A DNA stretch of 64,000 nt from [Mycobacterium] zoologicum (lineage in GTDB: Bacteria > Actinomycetota > Actinomycetes > Mycobacteriales > Mycobacteriaceae): the NCBI RefSeq assembly GCF_020172665.1, contig NZ_CP083985.1, positions 93,060 to 157,059 of the forward strand, read 5' to 3'. The notes beneath the pieces were generated by a model, which saw only the letters and a list, made by a program, of their open reading frames with translations, had not been told where the DNA came from and searched no databases. Position numbers and translations under genes: made by a program. This document shows, in pieces, positions 18,505-27,370 of this stretch (positions are counted from its first letter, which is position 1; every line of letters starts with the position of its first letter).

Positions 18505-18789
18505 TCAGAAAAGGCTGCTGATCGTCTGGTCGGTCGACATGGCGCCTTCGAGCACCGAACCGATGGTGGAACCGTGCTGGCCGATGGTCTCGATCAGGCC
18601 CTGCAGGCCCTGCAGCATCTGCGCCTGAGCTTCGAAGAACCCGGTGGCGCCGTGGCCACCGAAGTACTCCGTCAGCGCCTGGGTGAGCTGCTGCGAGTCG
18701 GCGTGGATCTGGTCCAGGGTGCCGGCGCTGCTGACAACGCTGTGGGCGTGATCGCCGACAGCGGCGGGGTTATAGGTGATGCCGTCCAT
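18505..18789 (-). CDS. esxC: EsxC-like WXG100-family protein
   Basis: 94 residues, close in sequence to M. tuberculosis EsxC (Rv3890c): ITYNPAAVGDHA at the start, GFFEAQAQMLQGLQGLIETI in the second helix. The turn between helices reads FGGHGATGFF, so the canonical W-x-G is replaced by H-G. It should pair with EsxD as an antiparallel four-helix dimer exported by ESX-2. RBS AAAGGA lies upstream of the ATG at 18789. Located 34 bases after esxD. Confidence 0.92.
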   Translation of the reverse strand: MDGITYNPAAVGDHAHSVVSSAGTLDQIHADSQQLTQALTEYFGGHGATGFFEAQAQMLQGLQGLIETIGQHGSTIGSVLEGAMSTDQTISSLF

Positions 18790-18823
18790 GTGATCGTGTC
18801 CTTTCGGGTTCAGGGATCAGGGC

Positions 18824-19141
18824 TTAAGCGGACTGTCCGCCGAACAGCGAGTGGAAGGCGTGCTCCGAGTGGGATTCGTGGGATTCCATCAGGGCAGCGG
18901 CCTGGTTGAGGCCCTCGGTCAGGCGGTGGCCGCCGGTGAGGACCTTCTGGATGTCTTCGTGGATCTGGGCGGCCGTGGCGAACGACGCCTTGGAACCTCC
19001 GCCGTCCCAGGTCGAGGCGCCCAGGATGTTCTCGTGGTCGTGCAGGTACTGGTTGGCGATCGCCTGGGCGTGTTCGATGTGCTGGCTCAACTTCGAGGCC
19101 GTGTTCCGCATCAGTTCCGGCGTGACAACAATGGATGCCAT
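18824..19141 (-). CDS. esxD: EsxD-like WXG100-family protein
   Basis: 105 residues resembling EsxD (Rv3891c): IVVTPELMRNTASKL at the N terminus, a TWDGGG W-x-G turn, and a conserved second helix KVLTGGHRLTEGLNQAAALM. The C-terminal tail after the helix is the likely place for the YxxxD/E-type export signal; here HESHSEHAFHSLFG carries no clear YxxxD. Strong RBS AAGGAG before the ATG at 19141. First of the Esx pair; partner is the EsxC-like protein. Confidence 0.92.
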   Translation of the reverse strand: MASIVVTPELMRNTASKLSQHIEHAQAIANQYLHDHENILGASTWDGGGSKASFATAAQIHEDIQKVLTGGHRLTEGLNQAAALMESHESHSEHAFHSLFGGQSA

Positions 19142-19259
19142 CGTTTTCTCCTTGGTGGTAAGACCAACCCCCCCGGGGTTCGGCGGGATGTATCTGGCGG
19201 TAGTGTATGGGCTCCTTTCAGATGTGTCGATTCACCCTGATTTTCAGCAAATAGCCAGG

Positions 19260-20444
19260 TCACGCCCGGTTGTCGATGACCTGCACGGTGTTCGGTCGCT
19301 CGTTGGGCCGGCTACCTTGGCCTTTTCCACCGGCGCCGGCGCCGTGGGCCATGGGCATGCCGCCCATGCCGCCGGCGCTGGTGGTGGTCACCCGCTGGGA
19401 CTCCACCGACCCCAGCGCGCCACTGGGCCGCAGCCCCTGCGGACGGCCGCCGCCGGATTCGAATGCGCTCACCGGCCGGGTGAACGCCGAAACCGGCGCC
19501 CCGGCTCCACCCCCGCCGAACCCGCCCGCCGTGGGCGCGCCCGTCGCGTTGGTCAGCATGGCCGCCGCCGGCACGCCACCGGCGCCCGCCGGATTCAGCG
19601 CGCCGCCGAGCATGCTCGGGTTCATGAACATGCCCATCATCGACTGCATCGGGCCCATCATCTGCTGCGGCATCTGCATGAACTGCTGGGGTGCCTGCAT
19701 CAGCGTCGAGCCGATCTGCTGGACCGGGCCCAGCATCGAACTCATCTGATTGCCCATGCCCTGGGCGGCGCCCGCACCCTGGCCTGCGGCGTTGGTGGCC
19801 CCCGACGTGCCCTCATAGGCGGCGCGCATGGCACCGCCGGCCGCGGTCTGCGCGGATGCTTCGCCGACGGCGCTGGCCGCCGCCGCCGGGGCCGCCGGTG
19901 AGGCACCCATCCCGGCTACCGGAGCGGGAACGGTCAGGCTGGAGGTGAGCGCGTTCAGCGTCGCCCCGTAGGCTGCGCCCACCGCGGAGTTATTGGGCCA
20001 GAACATGCCGAAGTACTCGAGCTCCAGCGAGGCGATCCGCGGCGTCAACGCCCCGAGAACAGACCAGTTGATGCTGTTGTCGAAGGCGCTCTCGATCCGG
20101 TTCTCGTCGCACTCCTGGAAGGTGCGCATGGTTCCGTAGGCCAACTGGTAGGCCTCCACCGCCGCCGCCACGATCGGTGCCTTCATATCCACCCAGCCGG
20201 CCAACCCATGCAGGGCGACGTTGAGCATGGTGGCGTTGAGGACCGAACTCCCCGAGCCGGCGCCTATCCACCCGATCGAGGTCAGCGCGGTGTTGACCGC
20301 CGAGGCGATCCCGGACGCGTGGTGGGCGGCGCCCACCGCCGTCCAGGCCGCGCCGTTGGTCAGCATGGTCGGAAGGCCCGCGCCACTCTTGATCAACATG
20401 TCGTTGGCCTCGGGCGTGCGGGCGGCCCACCCCGGGTCGGCCAT
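19260..20444 (-). CDS. PPE-family protein of the ESX-2 locus (PPE69-like)
   Basis: 394 residues. The N-terminal about 175 residues form the PPE helical domain, with W-x-V/G type turn NGAAWTAVG, but the signature reads RTPEANDM rather than P-P-E. The C-terminal half is low complexity: an alanine/glycine segment, then a methionine- and glutamine-rich tract (residues about 230-278, 14 Met in 49) and a glycine-rich tail ending in VQVIDNRA. It follows the PE gene by 3 bases, so the two form the expected PE/PPE heterodimer recognised by EspG and exported by ESX-2. A 118-base gap separates it from esxD. Confidence 0.88.
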   Translation of the reverse strand: MADPGWAARTPEANDMLIKSGAGLPTMLTNGAAWTAVGAAHHASGIASAVNTALTSIGWIGAGSGSSVLNATMLNVALHGLAGWVDMKAPIVAAAVEAYQLAYGTMRTFQECDENRIESAFDNSINWSVLGALTPRIASLELEYFGMFWPNNSAVGAAYGATLNALTSSLTVPAPVAGMGASPAAPAAAASAVGEASAQTAAGGAMRAAYEGTSGATNAAGQGAGAAQGMGNQMSSMLGPVQQIGSTLMQAPQQFMQMPQQMMGPMQSMMGMFMNPSMLGGALNPAGAGGVPAAAMLTNATGAPTAGGFGGGGAGAPVSAFTRPVSAFESGGGRPQGLRPSGALGSVESQRVTTTSAGGMGGMPMAHGAGAGGKGQGSRPNERPNTVQVIDNRA

Positions 20445-20447
20445 GGG

Positions 20448-20750
20448 CTAGCCGCTGATGGCGGCGGTGGCTGCCCGCAGCGCCTCGGTGGCGCTGTAGA
20501 CACCCGCCGCGGTCGCCTGCGTGCCGGCGAACAGCCCGCGCTGCGCCGAGTGCTCGGCGACGATGCCGAGGTATTCCGTGCCGGCGGCGAGCAGGGCCGC
20601 GTGGAAGGCGATCGAGTCGAGGTCATTGCCCATCGGCAGCACGCCGAGCAACCCGGGGCTGGCCGCGGAAGCGGCCGCCGCCGTCTCTGCGCTGATGGCG
20701 GACTCCGCGCCAGCGGACGCCAGGACCGCTTCTGGTTCTACAGAGAGCAT
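20448..20750 (-). CDS. PE-family protein of the ESX-2 locus (PE36-like)
   Basis: 100 residues, a PE-type helix-turn-helix protein. It starts LSVEPEAVLASAGAESAIS, containing the P-E dipeptide, and ends GVYSATEALRAATAAISG, with YxxxE as the C-terminal type VII export motif. RBS GGGAGGAAC upstream of ATG 20750. It is 3 bases from the PPE gene, its binding partner. No C-terminal PGRS or enzymatic extension. Confidence 0.88.
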   Translation of the reverse strand: MLSVEPEAVLASAGAESAISAETAAAASAASPGLLGVLPMGNDLDSIAFHAALLAAGTEYLGIVAEHSAQRGLFAGTQATAAGVYSATEALRAATAAISG

Positions 20751-20856
20751 TGTTCCTCCCGATGCCTCATAGACGATGAGCCGACGGCGCTGGCAGCTTC
20801 GCCGACGATCCTAAACCCGAACCGGCATTCGCGTCACTTCACTGCACGTTTACCGG

Positions 20857-23800
20857 CTAATCCTGCTCGAAATCGCGCATCATCGACGTCGGGACACCCA
20901 CCAACACGCCTTCTACCTGCGAATCGTCGACCAGCAGGCCGCGGCCGGCGGGCAGCTCCTGAGCCCGCACCAGCCGGTTGACCTTGTTCTGCGGATCGTT
21001 GTCCATGAACAGGAACGGCGACTTGGCGGTGCGCTGCGTCTTGACCCAGGGGTCCATCTCCAGCTGGGCGAAGTTGGAGGAGTTGCGGGTGGTGAACACG
21101 TGCAACCCGATCTGGCGGCCCCGTTCCATCAGCTTCCACAGCGCCGCGCCCACCGGTGGCTTGGCCGGATGGATCTGCGCGGGGCGCAGGTCCTGCACGT
21201 CGTCGATCAGCACGAAGTGCCGCGGGCCCTCCCAGGGCCGCAGTGCCCGCAGTTCCTCCTGGCTCAGGCCCTTGGCGGGCAGTCGCGGGATCAGGACCTG
21301 CTGGGCCAGTGCGGTCAGCACCTCGTCGATCTCGTCCTGGTCGTAGGCGTAGGCGTTGACGTAGCCGGGCCCCTGAAGGTCGCGCAGCGGCCCGGTCTTG
21401 GGGTCGATGATGGTGATCTGGGCTTCGTCGCGGCCGAACCGTGCCATCACGGATTCGCCGATGGCGGCCAGGGTGGCGCTCTTACCGCACAGCGCGCGGC
21501 CCAGGATCATCATCCCCGGGTGCTCGGACAAGATCAGCGGCACCGGCAGCAGATCGTGCTGCTCGCCGATCGCGAACGCGATCGACGGCACGGATCGGGC
21601 CGGCGGGCGTTCGGCGAGGTCGTAGGCGATGACGTCGGTCAGCGCGACCGCGGACGGCAGCCGCTTGAGGGTGGCGTGCTTGGTCACCCCGGCGACTTCG
21701 GCCACGCGGGCGCCGAGGTCGCGCGTTCCGATTCGGGTGCCGTCGGCGGCGGCCAGTTCCGGCACACCGATGAGCATCTCGTGCAGCGATTCGGTCAGGC
21801 CGAAACCGGGCCGGTTCACCGTGCGCTTCGCGGCGTCGCGGGCGTCGACCGAGGCGGTGCCCATCTCGTTCTCACCCGGGTTCTGCAGACGCAGCTGGAT
21901 GCGGACGTCGGAGTTCTGCAGCAGCGTCTGGCGCTGACCGTGAATCCAGCCCGACGCACTGGTCATCAGGTGGACGCCGTACTCCGGCCCGACACCGCTG
22001 AGCGCGATGATCCGATCTCCCAACATGGTGTCGGTGTTGTAGAGGTCGGAGAAGTCGTCGATGACCAGGAAGACGTCGCCGTAGGGATCGCCCGGATCGG
22101 TGCCGGCCAGCGTGTCGGTGCCGGAACCGAAGCGCCGCTCCCGGAATTCGTTGATGTCGATCTTGTCCCGCCGGAAGGTGTCCTGGCGGGCGCTGACCAG
22201 TGCGGCCATGGTCGCCACGGTGCGCTCGACGCCCTCACGGTCGGCCGGCGAGACGATGTCGGCCACGTGCGGCAGGTTCTCGGCGTAGCCCAGCGTGGCG
22301 CCGCCGACGCAGAAGAAGGTCAGCCGCGCCGGGGAGTACATCAGCGCCGCCGAGCACATCAGCGTCATCAGCGTCGTCGTCTTGCCGCGGCTCTTGGCCC
22401 CGACCACCATGATGTTGCTGCGCAGCACGTCGACGCAGTGCACCAACTGCTGGGCATCCTCGGGGATGTCCTTGACGGCCAGCGGCCACACCAGCCCCGA
22501 GTTGCGCCCGTAGTCGACGTCCCACGGCTTGCCCCGGTACAGCGCGACCAGCGCGTCGACCGGCTCGGAGATCTCCAGCGGCGGCAACCACGGCAGGTGC
22601 GGGGCCCGGCGGTCCGCGGCGATCAGCGACTCGCGCAGGACGTCGACGATCTTCTTCTTCTTGAACCCGTCGTCGTGCAGGAGGAACTCGTCGGGCTCGG
22701 TGTCGGTCGCCGACATATCCTGCAGCGCCTGGGCATCCGCGTCGTCCAGCGGCTGGAACTGCCAGGTGTAGAGCCGGGGCTTGGTCAGCGTCATGTCCAG
22801 GGTCTTGCCGGTGGACACCTTGCGCTTGGGCACCACGAACGGCGCCGACAGGTAGAAGCAGCGGAACGGGTCCAGATCGCGCGGGCCGACCTTGAGCAGC
22901 CCGAAGCCGTTCTCCTTCGACGGCAGGTGATAGGCGGCATCGGAGCCGATGACCTCCCGGCTGTCGTCTCCGGATTCGGCACGCAGCGCGACGCGGAAGG
23001 CGATGTTGGACTTGACCTTCTGCAGCGACGACAGGTCCAGGCGCTGGCCGCCGAGCATGAAGAAGACGTTGGCGCCGCGGCCCTCCTGGCCGATGTGGAT
23101 GATCAACTCGATCCACTTGCCGTGGTTGGCGAACAGCTCCAGGTACTCGTCGATCACAACCAGCAGGATCGGCACCGGCTCCAGATCGCGGCCGGCCAGC
23201 CGGATCTCCTCGTAGTCGTTCGCGTCGCGGGCGCCGACGGAGTTGAACAGCCGGTAGCGCCGGGCGATCTCACCGTCGATCGCGCGCCGCATCCGTTCGG
23301 CCAGGTGACGGTCGTCCTTGCCGAGGTTGGACAGCGCCGCCGACACGTGCGGTATGCCGAGGATGTCCTGGGCCGCGGACTCGAACTTCATGTCGACGAA
23401 GATCACGTTGAAGGTCTCCGGCGAGTGGGTCAGCGCGATCCCGTAGACCAGCGAAAGGAAGAACTCCGACTTGCCCGAACCGCTGGTGCCGACCACCACC
23501 GAGTGAAAGCCGAAGCCGCCGAAGTCTTTTGCGCGCAGGACCACGTTCTGCAGCTCGCCGTTGGGCTTGGCGCCGACCGGGATCTCGGCCCACCGCTCGT
23601 CGCCGCGACTGCGTCGCTCGGCCCACAGCCGGTCCACGTTCAGCTCGCGGGCGTCGTCGATTCCCAACGCGCGCAACAGTTCCAGGGCGCCGCTGCCGGC
23701 GTCGGCGACATCGACGCTGGCCGTGGGCGACCAGCGCGCCATGGCCCGCGCATAGCGGTAGGCCCGTGGCACCGAAAGTTGATCGGCGTGGGCGAAGAAC

Positions 23801-25062
23801 TTGCCGCCGACGCGCAGCATGGGCCGCTGCGCCGGGACGGCCCGCCCGTCCCGGCGGTGGGTGGGGGCCGGTTCGTCGGTTTGGTTGTGGCGGGCGGGCT
23901 GGTCGATGACCTCGAAGATCTCCTCGCGTGCGAAACCCACGCCCGCGCCGAGCCGGGACGCCACCCGCAGCACCGTGATGCCGTCCTTGCCGACGCGGCC
24001 GACCACGCTCTCCCACGCCTCGGGACTGCCGGTGTTGTCGTCGACGATCACCCAGTGCGGCCCCAGCTCGTTGCCGTCGGCGCCGGTCTCCAGCGCCGAT
24101 CCCATGGTGGTGGGACTCGGCGCCGACGGCGGCCGCCACGCACCGCGCTTGCCCTTCATGTGCAGGTCCGCGCCGAGCGTCGACTCCAACTCGGTGGGGC
24201 TGGTGAACACCAGCCGGCGCCATCCGCAGGCGTCGAACAGTTCGTCATGCTGGTTGTGCGGCAGCCACACCATCCAGGACCACAGCTCGGGGTGGCGGGT
24301 CACCACCATCAACTTGAGATCGAGCGGATTGTGGAAGACCGCCAGCCCGGCCAGCACCGAGCGCAGCAGGGAGCGAACCTGGTCGAGGTCCTCGCCGACG
24401 AAGCTGAAGCCCGGGCGCGAACGCAGGTTGACCACCTTGGCGATGTCGCGGATCTTGCGCTGCTCGAGGATGAAGTCCCGCAGCGCCTGGCCGGTGACCG
24501 GCTCCAGCTCCTCGTCGATGGGGATCTCCGGCCACTGCACCGACAGCACCGAATCCGGGGCGTGCTGCACCCCGACACCCACCCGGGCGTCCAGGAAATC
24601 CGGGTCCGAGCGGCGGCGCTCCCACATCTGCGGCCCGCCGATGACCGCGCCCAGGCCCTGCGGATTGGAGTGCACCTGATCCTGGGCCTGGCGCTGGGCG
24701 CAGACCGCCTTCTGGATCTCGTCGCGCTCACCGTCGAGCGAACGCAGGTAGCTGCGCCGGTTCTTCTCCTGCTCGCCCCAGCTGATCTTGCGGGCGCGGC
24801 CGAAGCGGCCGGAGAACATCAGCATGCCCAGCCCGGCCATGCCCATCATCGGGAACATGCCCGACCCCAGGCTGCGTACCCCGGAGACGTAGAGCATGAC
24901 GATGGTGCCGATCAGCGCGACCAGCAGCGCCGGTAGGCCGATCATCACCCACAGGTTGCGCGGCTCGCGTTCGGGCAGGGCGTCAGGGGCCCGGGGCGCG
25001 ACACGCACCGGCTTGGGCTCGGGAACCTGAAGGCGTACGGGAACAAACGCGCGCTTGGACAT
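20857..25062 (-). CDS. eccC2: EccC, ESX-2 FtsK/SpoIIIE-type motor ATPase
   Basis: 1401 residues in one chain, as in Rv3894c. N-terminal two transmembrane helices (about 40-95, including LPALLVALIGTIVMLYVSG) and a DUF-type ATPase-like domain precede three FtsK-like domains. P-loops: GTSGSGKSEFFLSL (domain 1), GAKSRGKTTTLMTL (domain 2), GRALCGKSATLAAI (domain 3). Walker B of the first reads PILLVVIDEYLELF. EccC recognises the YxxxD/E tails of substrates and powers export. Start ATG 25062, 4 bases after the eccB stop. Confidence 0.95.
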   Translation of the reverse strand: MSKRAFVPVRLQVPEPKPVRVAPRAPDALPEREPRNLWVMIGLPALLVALIGTIVMLYVSGVRSLGSGMFPMMGMAGLGMLMFSGRFGRARKISWGEQEKNRRSYLRSLDGERDEIQKAVCAQRQAQDQVHSNPQGLGAVIGGPQMWERRRSDPDFLDARVGVGVQHAPDSVLSVQWPEIPIDEELEPVTGQALRDFILEQRKIRDIAKVVNLRSRPGFSFVGEDLDQVRSLLRSVLAGLAVFHNPLDLKLMVVTRHPELWSWMVWLPHNQHDELFDACGWRRLVFTSPTELESTLGADLHMKGKRGAWRPPSAPSPTTMGSALETGADGNELGPHWVIVDDNTGSPEAWESVVGRVGKDGITVLRVASRLGAGVGFAREEIFEVIDQPARHNQTDEPAPTHRRDGRAVPAQRPMLRVGGKFFAHADQLSVPRAYRYARAMARWSPTASVDVADAGSGALELLRALGIDDARELNVDRLWAERRSRGDERWAEIPVGAKPNGELQNVVLRAKDFGGFGFHSVVVGTSGSGKSEFFLSLVYGIALTHSPETFNVIFVDMKFESAAQDILGIPHVSAALSNLGKDDRHLAERMRRAIDGEIARRYRLFNSVGARDANDYEEIRLAGRDLEPVPILLVVIDEYLELFANHGKWIELIIHIGQEGRGANVFFMLGGQRLDLSSLQKVKSNIAFRVALRAESGDDSREVIGSDAAYHLPSKENGFGLLKVGPRDLDPFRCFYLSAPFVVPKRKVSTGKTLDMTLTKPRLYTWQFQPLDDADAQALQDMSATDTEPDEFLLHDDGFKKKKIVDVLRESLIAADRRAPHLPWLPPLEISEPVDALVALYRGKPWDVDYGRNSGLVWPLAVKDIPEDAQQLVHCVDVLRSNIMVVGAKSRGKTTTLMTLMCSAALMYSPARLTFFCVGGATLGYAENLPHVADIVSPADREGVERTVATMAALVSARQDTFRRDKIDINEFRERRFGSGTDTLAGTDPGDPYGDVFLVIDDFSDLYNTDTMLGDRIIALSGVGPEYGVHLMTSASGWIHGQRQTLLQNSDVRIQLRLQNPGENEMGTASVDARDAAKRTVNRPGFGLTESLHEMLIGVPELAAADGTRIGTRDLGARVAEVAGVTKHATLKRLPSAVALTDVIAYDLAERPPARSVPSIAFAIGEQHDLLPVPLILSEHPGMMILGRALCGKSATLAAIGESVMARFGRDEAQITIIDPKTGPLRDLQGPGYVNAYAYDQDEIDEVLTALAQQVLIPRLPAKGLSQEELRALRPWEGPRHFVLIDDVQDLRPAQIHPAKPPVGAALWKLMERGRQIGLHVFTTRNSSNFAQLEMDPWVKTQRTAKSPFLFMDNDPQNKVNRLVRAQELPAGRGLLVDDSQVEGVLVGVPTSMMRDFEQD

Positions 25063-25066
25063 CGCC

Positions 25067-26566
25067 TCAGTGCCCTCCCGGAATGGCCAATTGGTTTTGC
25101 GGCACCACCGGCTGCACCGCGCCGGCGGAGGCCACGGTGTCGCGGGCCAGCAGTGCGGCGTGGCGAGACAGTTCCGGGCCGGCCGCGAACGTCCGCAGCA
25201 GCGGCCACGGCGCCTGTTGCGCCGAGCCGGGGTCCAGGCCGAGGCCCTGCAGGGTTTCGGTCTCGGCGGCGATTCCGAACCGGACACCGCTGGGTGACAC
25301 CCAGAACAGGGTCTCGCGGGAGTCCGAGTCGAGCAGCTCACTGGTCGAGGTGACGAAGTTGGTGGCCCCGGGCTGCACCAGCACCTGGTTGGCCACCACC
25401 GAGGTGGGTCCGCGGTCATCGCGCACCAGTTTGACGATCCGGTTGTCCAAGCCCGGCGAGACCGGCAGGCCGCGGCCGTTGTACAGCGTGATCCGGGCCT
25501 GCCGGTCACCGGCGGCCTTCTCCCACCCCACGCACGTCGTCGGTTCGGCGGCGGTGTCGACGAACCTCAGCCGGCTGTTCGGGTAGTACTCCACCGGCAG
25601 CGTGCCCACTTCCGGGATGTTGACCAGCTTGTCGGGGCTGACCACCAGGGGAGCGACCGAACCGAACGAGTTCGCGCTGCGGATCAGGTCGGCCACGAAG
25701 CTGGTGATCTTCTGGACCCCGTCGGGCACCAGCACGTAGAACTGGGAGCCGCCGCCGGCGGTCCGGGTCTCCAGCACCGCTCCCACCGCCGATCCGGGCA
25801 CCCACTGCGACGGCGCTCCGGCCAGTGGAATCAGTGGTACCCGCAGCGGCTCGGTGCTGGGCAGGGCGTCGTAGAGCGCGCGGGACATCTCCACCGGGAC
25901 CGTGGTTCCCGGGTCGATGCCCAGGCTCAGGGTGATCGCCCGATCGGACGGGTCCACCTGGGAGCGTTTGCCGCCCCAGATCACGTAGGTACCACCCTGG
26001 AAGCGGGTGAGCACGGCGGCGTCGGCCGCCAGCGGTGCGGCACGGCCGGCGCCGGTCAGCGGTCCCGCGATCGCGGTCACCAGGGGCGGCTCGGCCCGGC
26101 GCGGGGAACCCGCGGTGTCGCAGACGGCCCACGCCGACGGGGCGCCGGTGTCGGCGACCAGTGCCGCCGGGGCTCCGGGGATGCCGATCATCGGGCCGGT
26201 GGGGTATTTGGCGATCTCGGCGGGTTTGACCCAGGTGGGTACTTCGGAGTGGCCCACCGCCAGCCGGGCCGAGGTGATGTTCAGCGCGGGGTACAGGCGC
26301 CCGTCGATGCGCGCGTAGATGGCTCCGGAGTCACGGTCACCGACGATCGCCGACGTCCGCACGATTCCGGCCGGGCGCAGCACGTTCAGCAGCAGCATCC
26401 AGCCCATGCCGATGAAGATCAGCACCACCGACAGCACGATCGCGGCGGTCTGCTTGCGGTCGTCGTGCTTCATCCGCACGGAGAACTTGGTGGTGGCAGC
26501 GCGCAGCCGTCGGTTGTAGAACAGGTGGCCCGAGTTCTGGTCCCGGCTCGACAGACTCAGCGGCAT
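25067..26566 (-). CDS. eccB2: EccB, ESX-2 membrane/periplasmic component
   Basis: 499 residues. A short cytosolic tail containing FYNRRLRAATTKFSVRMKHD is followed by one transmembrane helix (IVLSVVLIFIGMGWMLLLNV, about 44-63) and a large periplasmic domain built of repeats around a central fold. Two cysteines, in AVCDTAGSP and TTCVGWEKA, match the conserved disulfide of EccB. EccB caps the ESX membrane complex on the periplasmic side. First gene of the locus; RBS AAGGAG 9 bases before the ATG. Confidence 0.94.
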   Translation of the reverse strand: MPLSLSSRDQNSGHLFYNRRLRAATTKFSVRMKHDDRKQTAAIVLSVVLIFIGMGWMLLLNVLRPAGIVRTSAIVGDRDSGAIYARIDGRLYPALNITSARLAVGHSEVPTWVKPAEIAKYPTGPMIGIPGAPAALVADTGAPSAWAVCDTAGSPRRAEPPLVTAIAGPLTGAGRAAPLAADAAVLTRFQGGTYVIWGGKRSQVDPSDRAITLSLGIDPGTTVPVEMSRALYDALPSTEPLRVPLIPLAGAPSQWVPGSAVGAVLETRTAGGGSQFYVLVPDGVQKITSFVADLIRSANSFGSVAPLVVSPDKLVNIPEVGTLPVEYYPNSRLRFVDTAAEPTTCVGWEKAAGDRQARITLYNGRGLPVSPGLDNRIVKLVRDDRGPTSVVANQVLVQPGATNFVTSTSELLDSDSRETLFWVSPSGVRFGIAAETETLQGLGLDPGSAQQAPWPLLRTFAAGPELSRHAALLARDTVASAGAVQPVVPQNQLAIPGGH

Positions 26567-26852
26567 GCTGTGTTACTCCTTCGACCCTGCGGTCACATGC
26601 TTCACGCGCACCGCGACGACGATACTGGCCGCAGCCTGCGGGAACCAGTCGCTGCCGCAGACGCGATCGCGCCGAAGGGCGTAGCTTTTGCGCTATGGCC
26701 GATGCGCGGGGAGCTTTCGCGGATGCGGCGCGGGCGCGTGAAGCGGTGCTGGCGCAACAAGTCGCGGGAGATCCACACGATCGTCTCCGACGCGGCGGCA
26801 ATTGAAGATTTTCCCCGCAATATCACGGCACCTATGGAGGAGCTTGATCGTC

Positions 26853-27179
26853 GTGGCCGGTCTAAGAACGATTGCACGCCGCACCGCGTTTTTCGCCCTC
26901 GGTCTCGTGACCGGGATTGGATTGTTCCTGTTTGCAAGTCTGATACTTGCCGTGCTGGGGTATGGCGGCGGATACGCGTTATATAACGGGTACTTCCTGT
27001 CTGTCGCGCTTTGGGGAATCGCAGCCGTCGCAGCTTACTTCGTGACGAAATCCTGGGAACCGGGAAAGCGGCTCAACCTTGGGCTATTCATGGTCGGCGT
27101 GGTGATTCTCGCGTTGATAGGCGGCCTCAGCACCTTATTTACCACGCCCCAGTACCTGATGTTTCCAGGGGGCCGGTGA
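26853..27179 (+). CDS. Small multi-pass membrane protein, unknown function
   Basis: 108 residues from the GTG at 26853, which follows GGAGGAG (26836-26842) at a 10-base spacing; an in-frame TTG at 26844 is too close to that site. Three to four hydrophobic helices: FFALGLVTGIGLFLFASLIL, a glycine/tyrosine-rich GYGGGYALYNGYFLSVALWG, and LGLFMVGVVILALIGGLSTL. No enzymatic motif. Divergent from eccB across about 290 bases, so it shares that intergenic region. I do not recognise a family. Confidence 0.6.
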   Translation: MAGLRTIARRTAFFALGLVTGIGLFLFASLILAVLGYGGGYALYNGYFLSVALWGIAAVAAYFVTKSWEPGKRLNLGLFMVGVVILALIGGLSTLFTTPQYLMFPGGR

Positions 27180-27193
27180 GGGCCGGCGGTCGG

Positions 27194-27223
27194 TTGACGT
27201 CGGTCGAGCCGCCCGGCTAACTT
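27194..27223 (+). promoter_or_regulatory. Sigma-70-like promoter TTGACG-18-TAACTT
   Basis: TTGACG at 27194-27199 and TAACTT at 27218-27223, spacer 18 bases, roughly 48 bases before a small gene with its own AGGAG ribosome site. Supports expression of the 28-residue peptide at 27271. Confidence 0.5.
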
Positions 27224-27270
27224 GGTGGCGCCGCGGATCAACCGAGGTCATCACAGACAGGAGCCGACTC

Positions 27271-27357
27271 ATGTCGCCAACAGACCTGGGCGTCATCACA
27301 TCCATTGCGTGCGTCGTGATGCTCACCTTGGCGCTGTTCCTGTCGACCAGCTCCTAG
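27271..27357 (+). CDS. 28-residue single-helix membrane peptide
   Basis: A short frame starting ATG at 27271 with AGGAG 6 bases before it and a promoter-like TTGACG-18-TAACTT at 27194-27223. The product is MSPTDLG followed by a continuous hydrophobic helix (about residues 8-24: VITSIACVVMLTLALFL) and STSS, with an acidic residue only at position 5. It looks like a bitopic small membrane protein. No homologue is known to me; the ordered promoter, RBS and helix argue it is real. It lies head-on to a DUF1906 gene with 13 bases between ends. Confidence 0.55.
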   Translation: MSPTDLGVITSIACVVMLTLALFLSTSS

Positions 27358-27370
27358 CCGAACCGCACCC

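Noticed and set aside
21100..24936. A 1,278-codon open frame on the plus strand opposite eccC
   Set aside because: It is the antisense shadow of a strongly GC3-biased gene; its product is repetitive Arg/Gly/Gln/Val with no domain, and eccC on the other strand is unmistakable.
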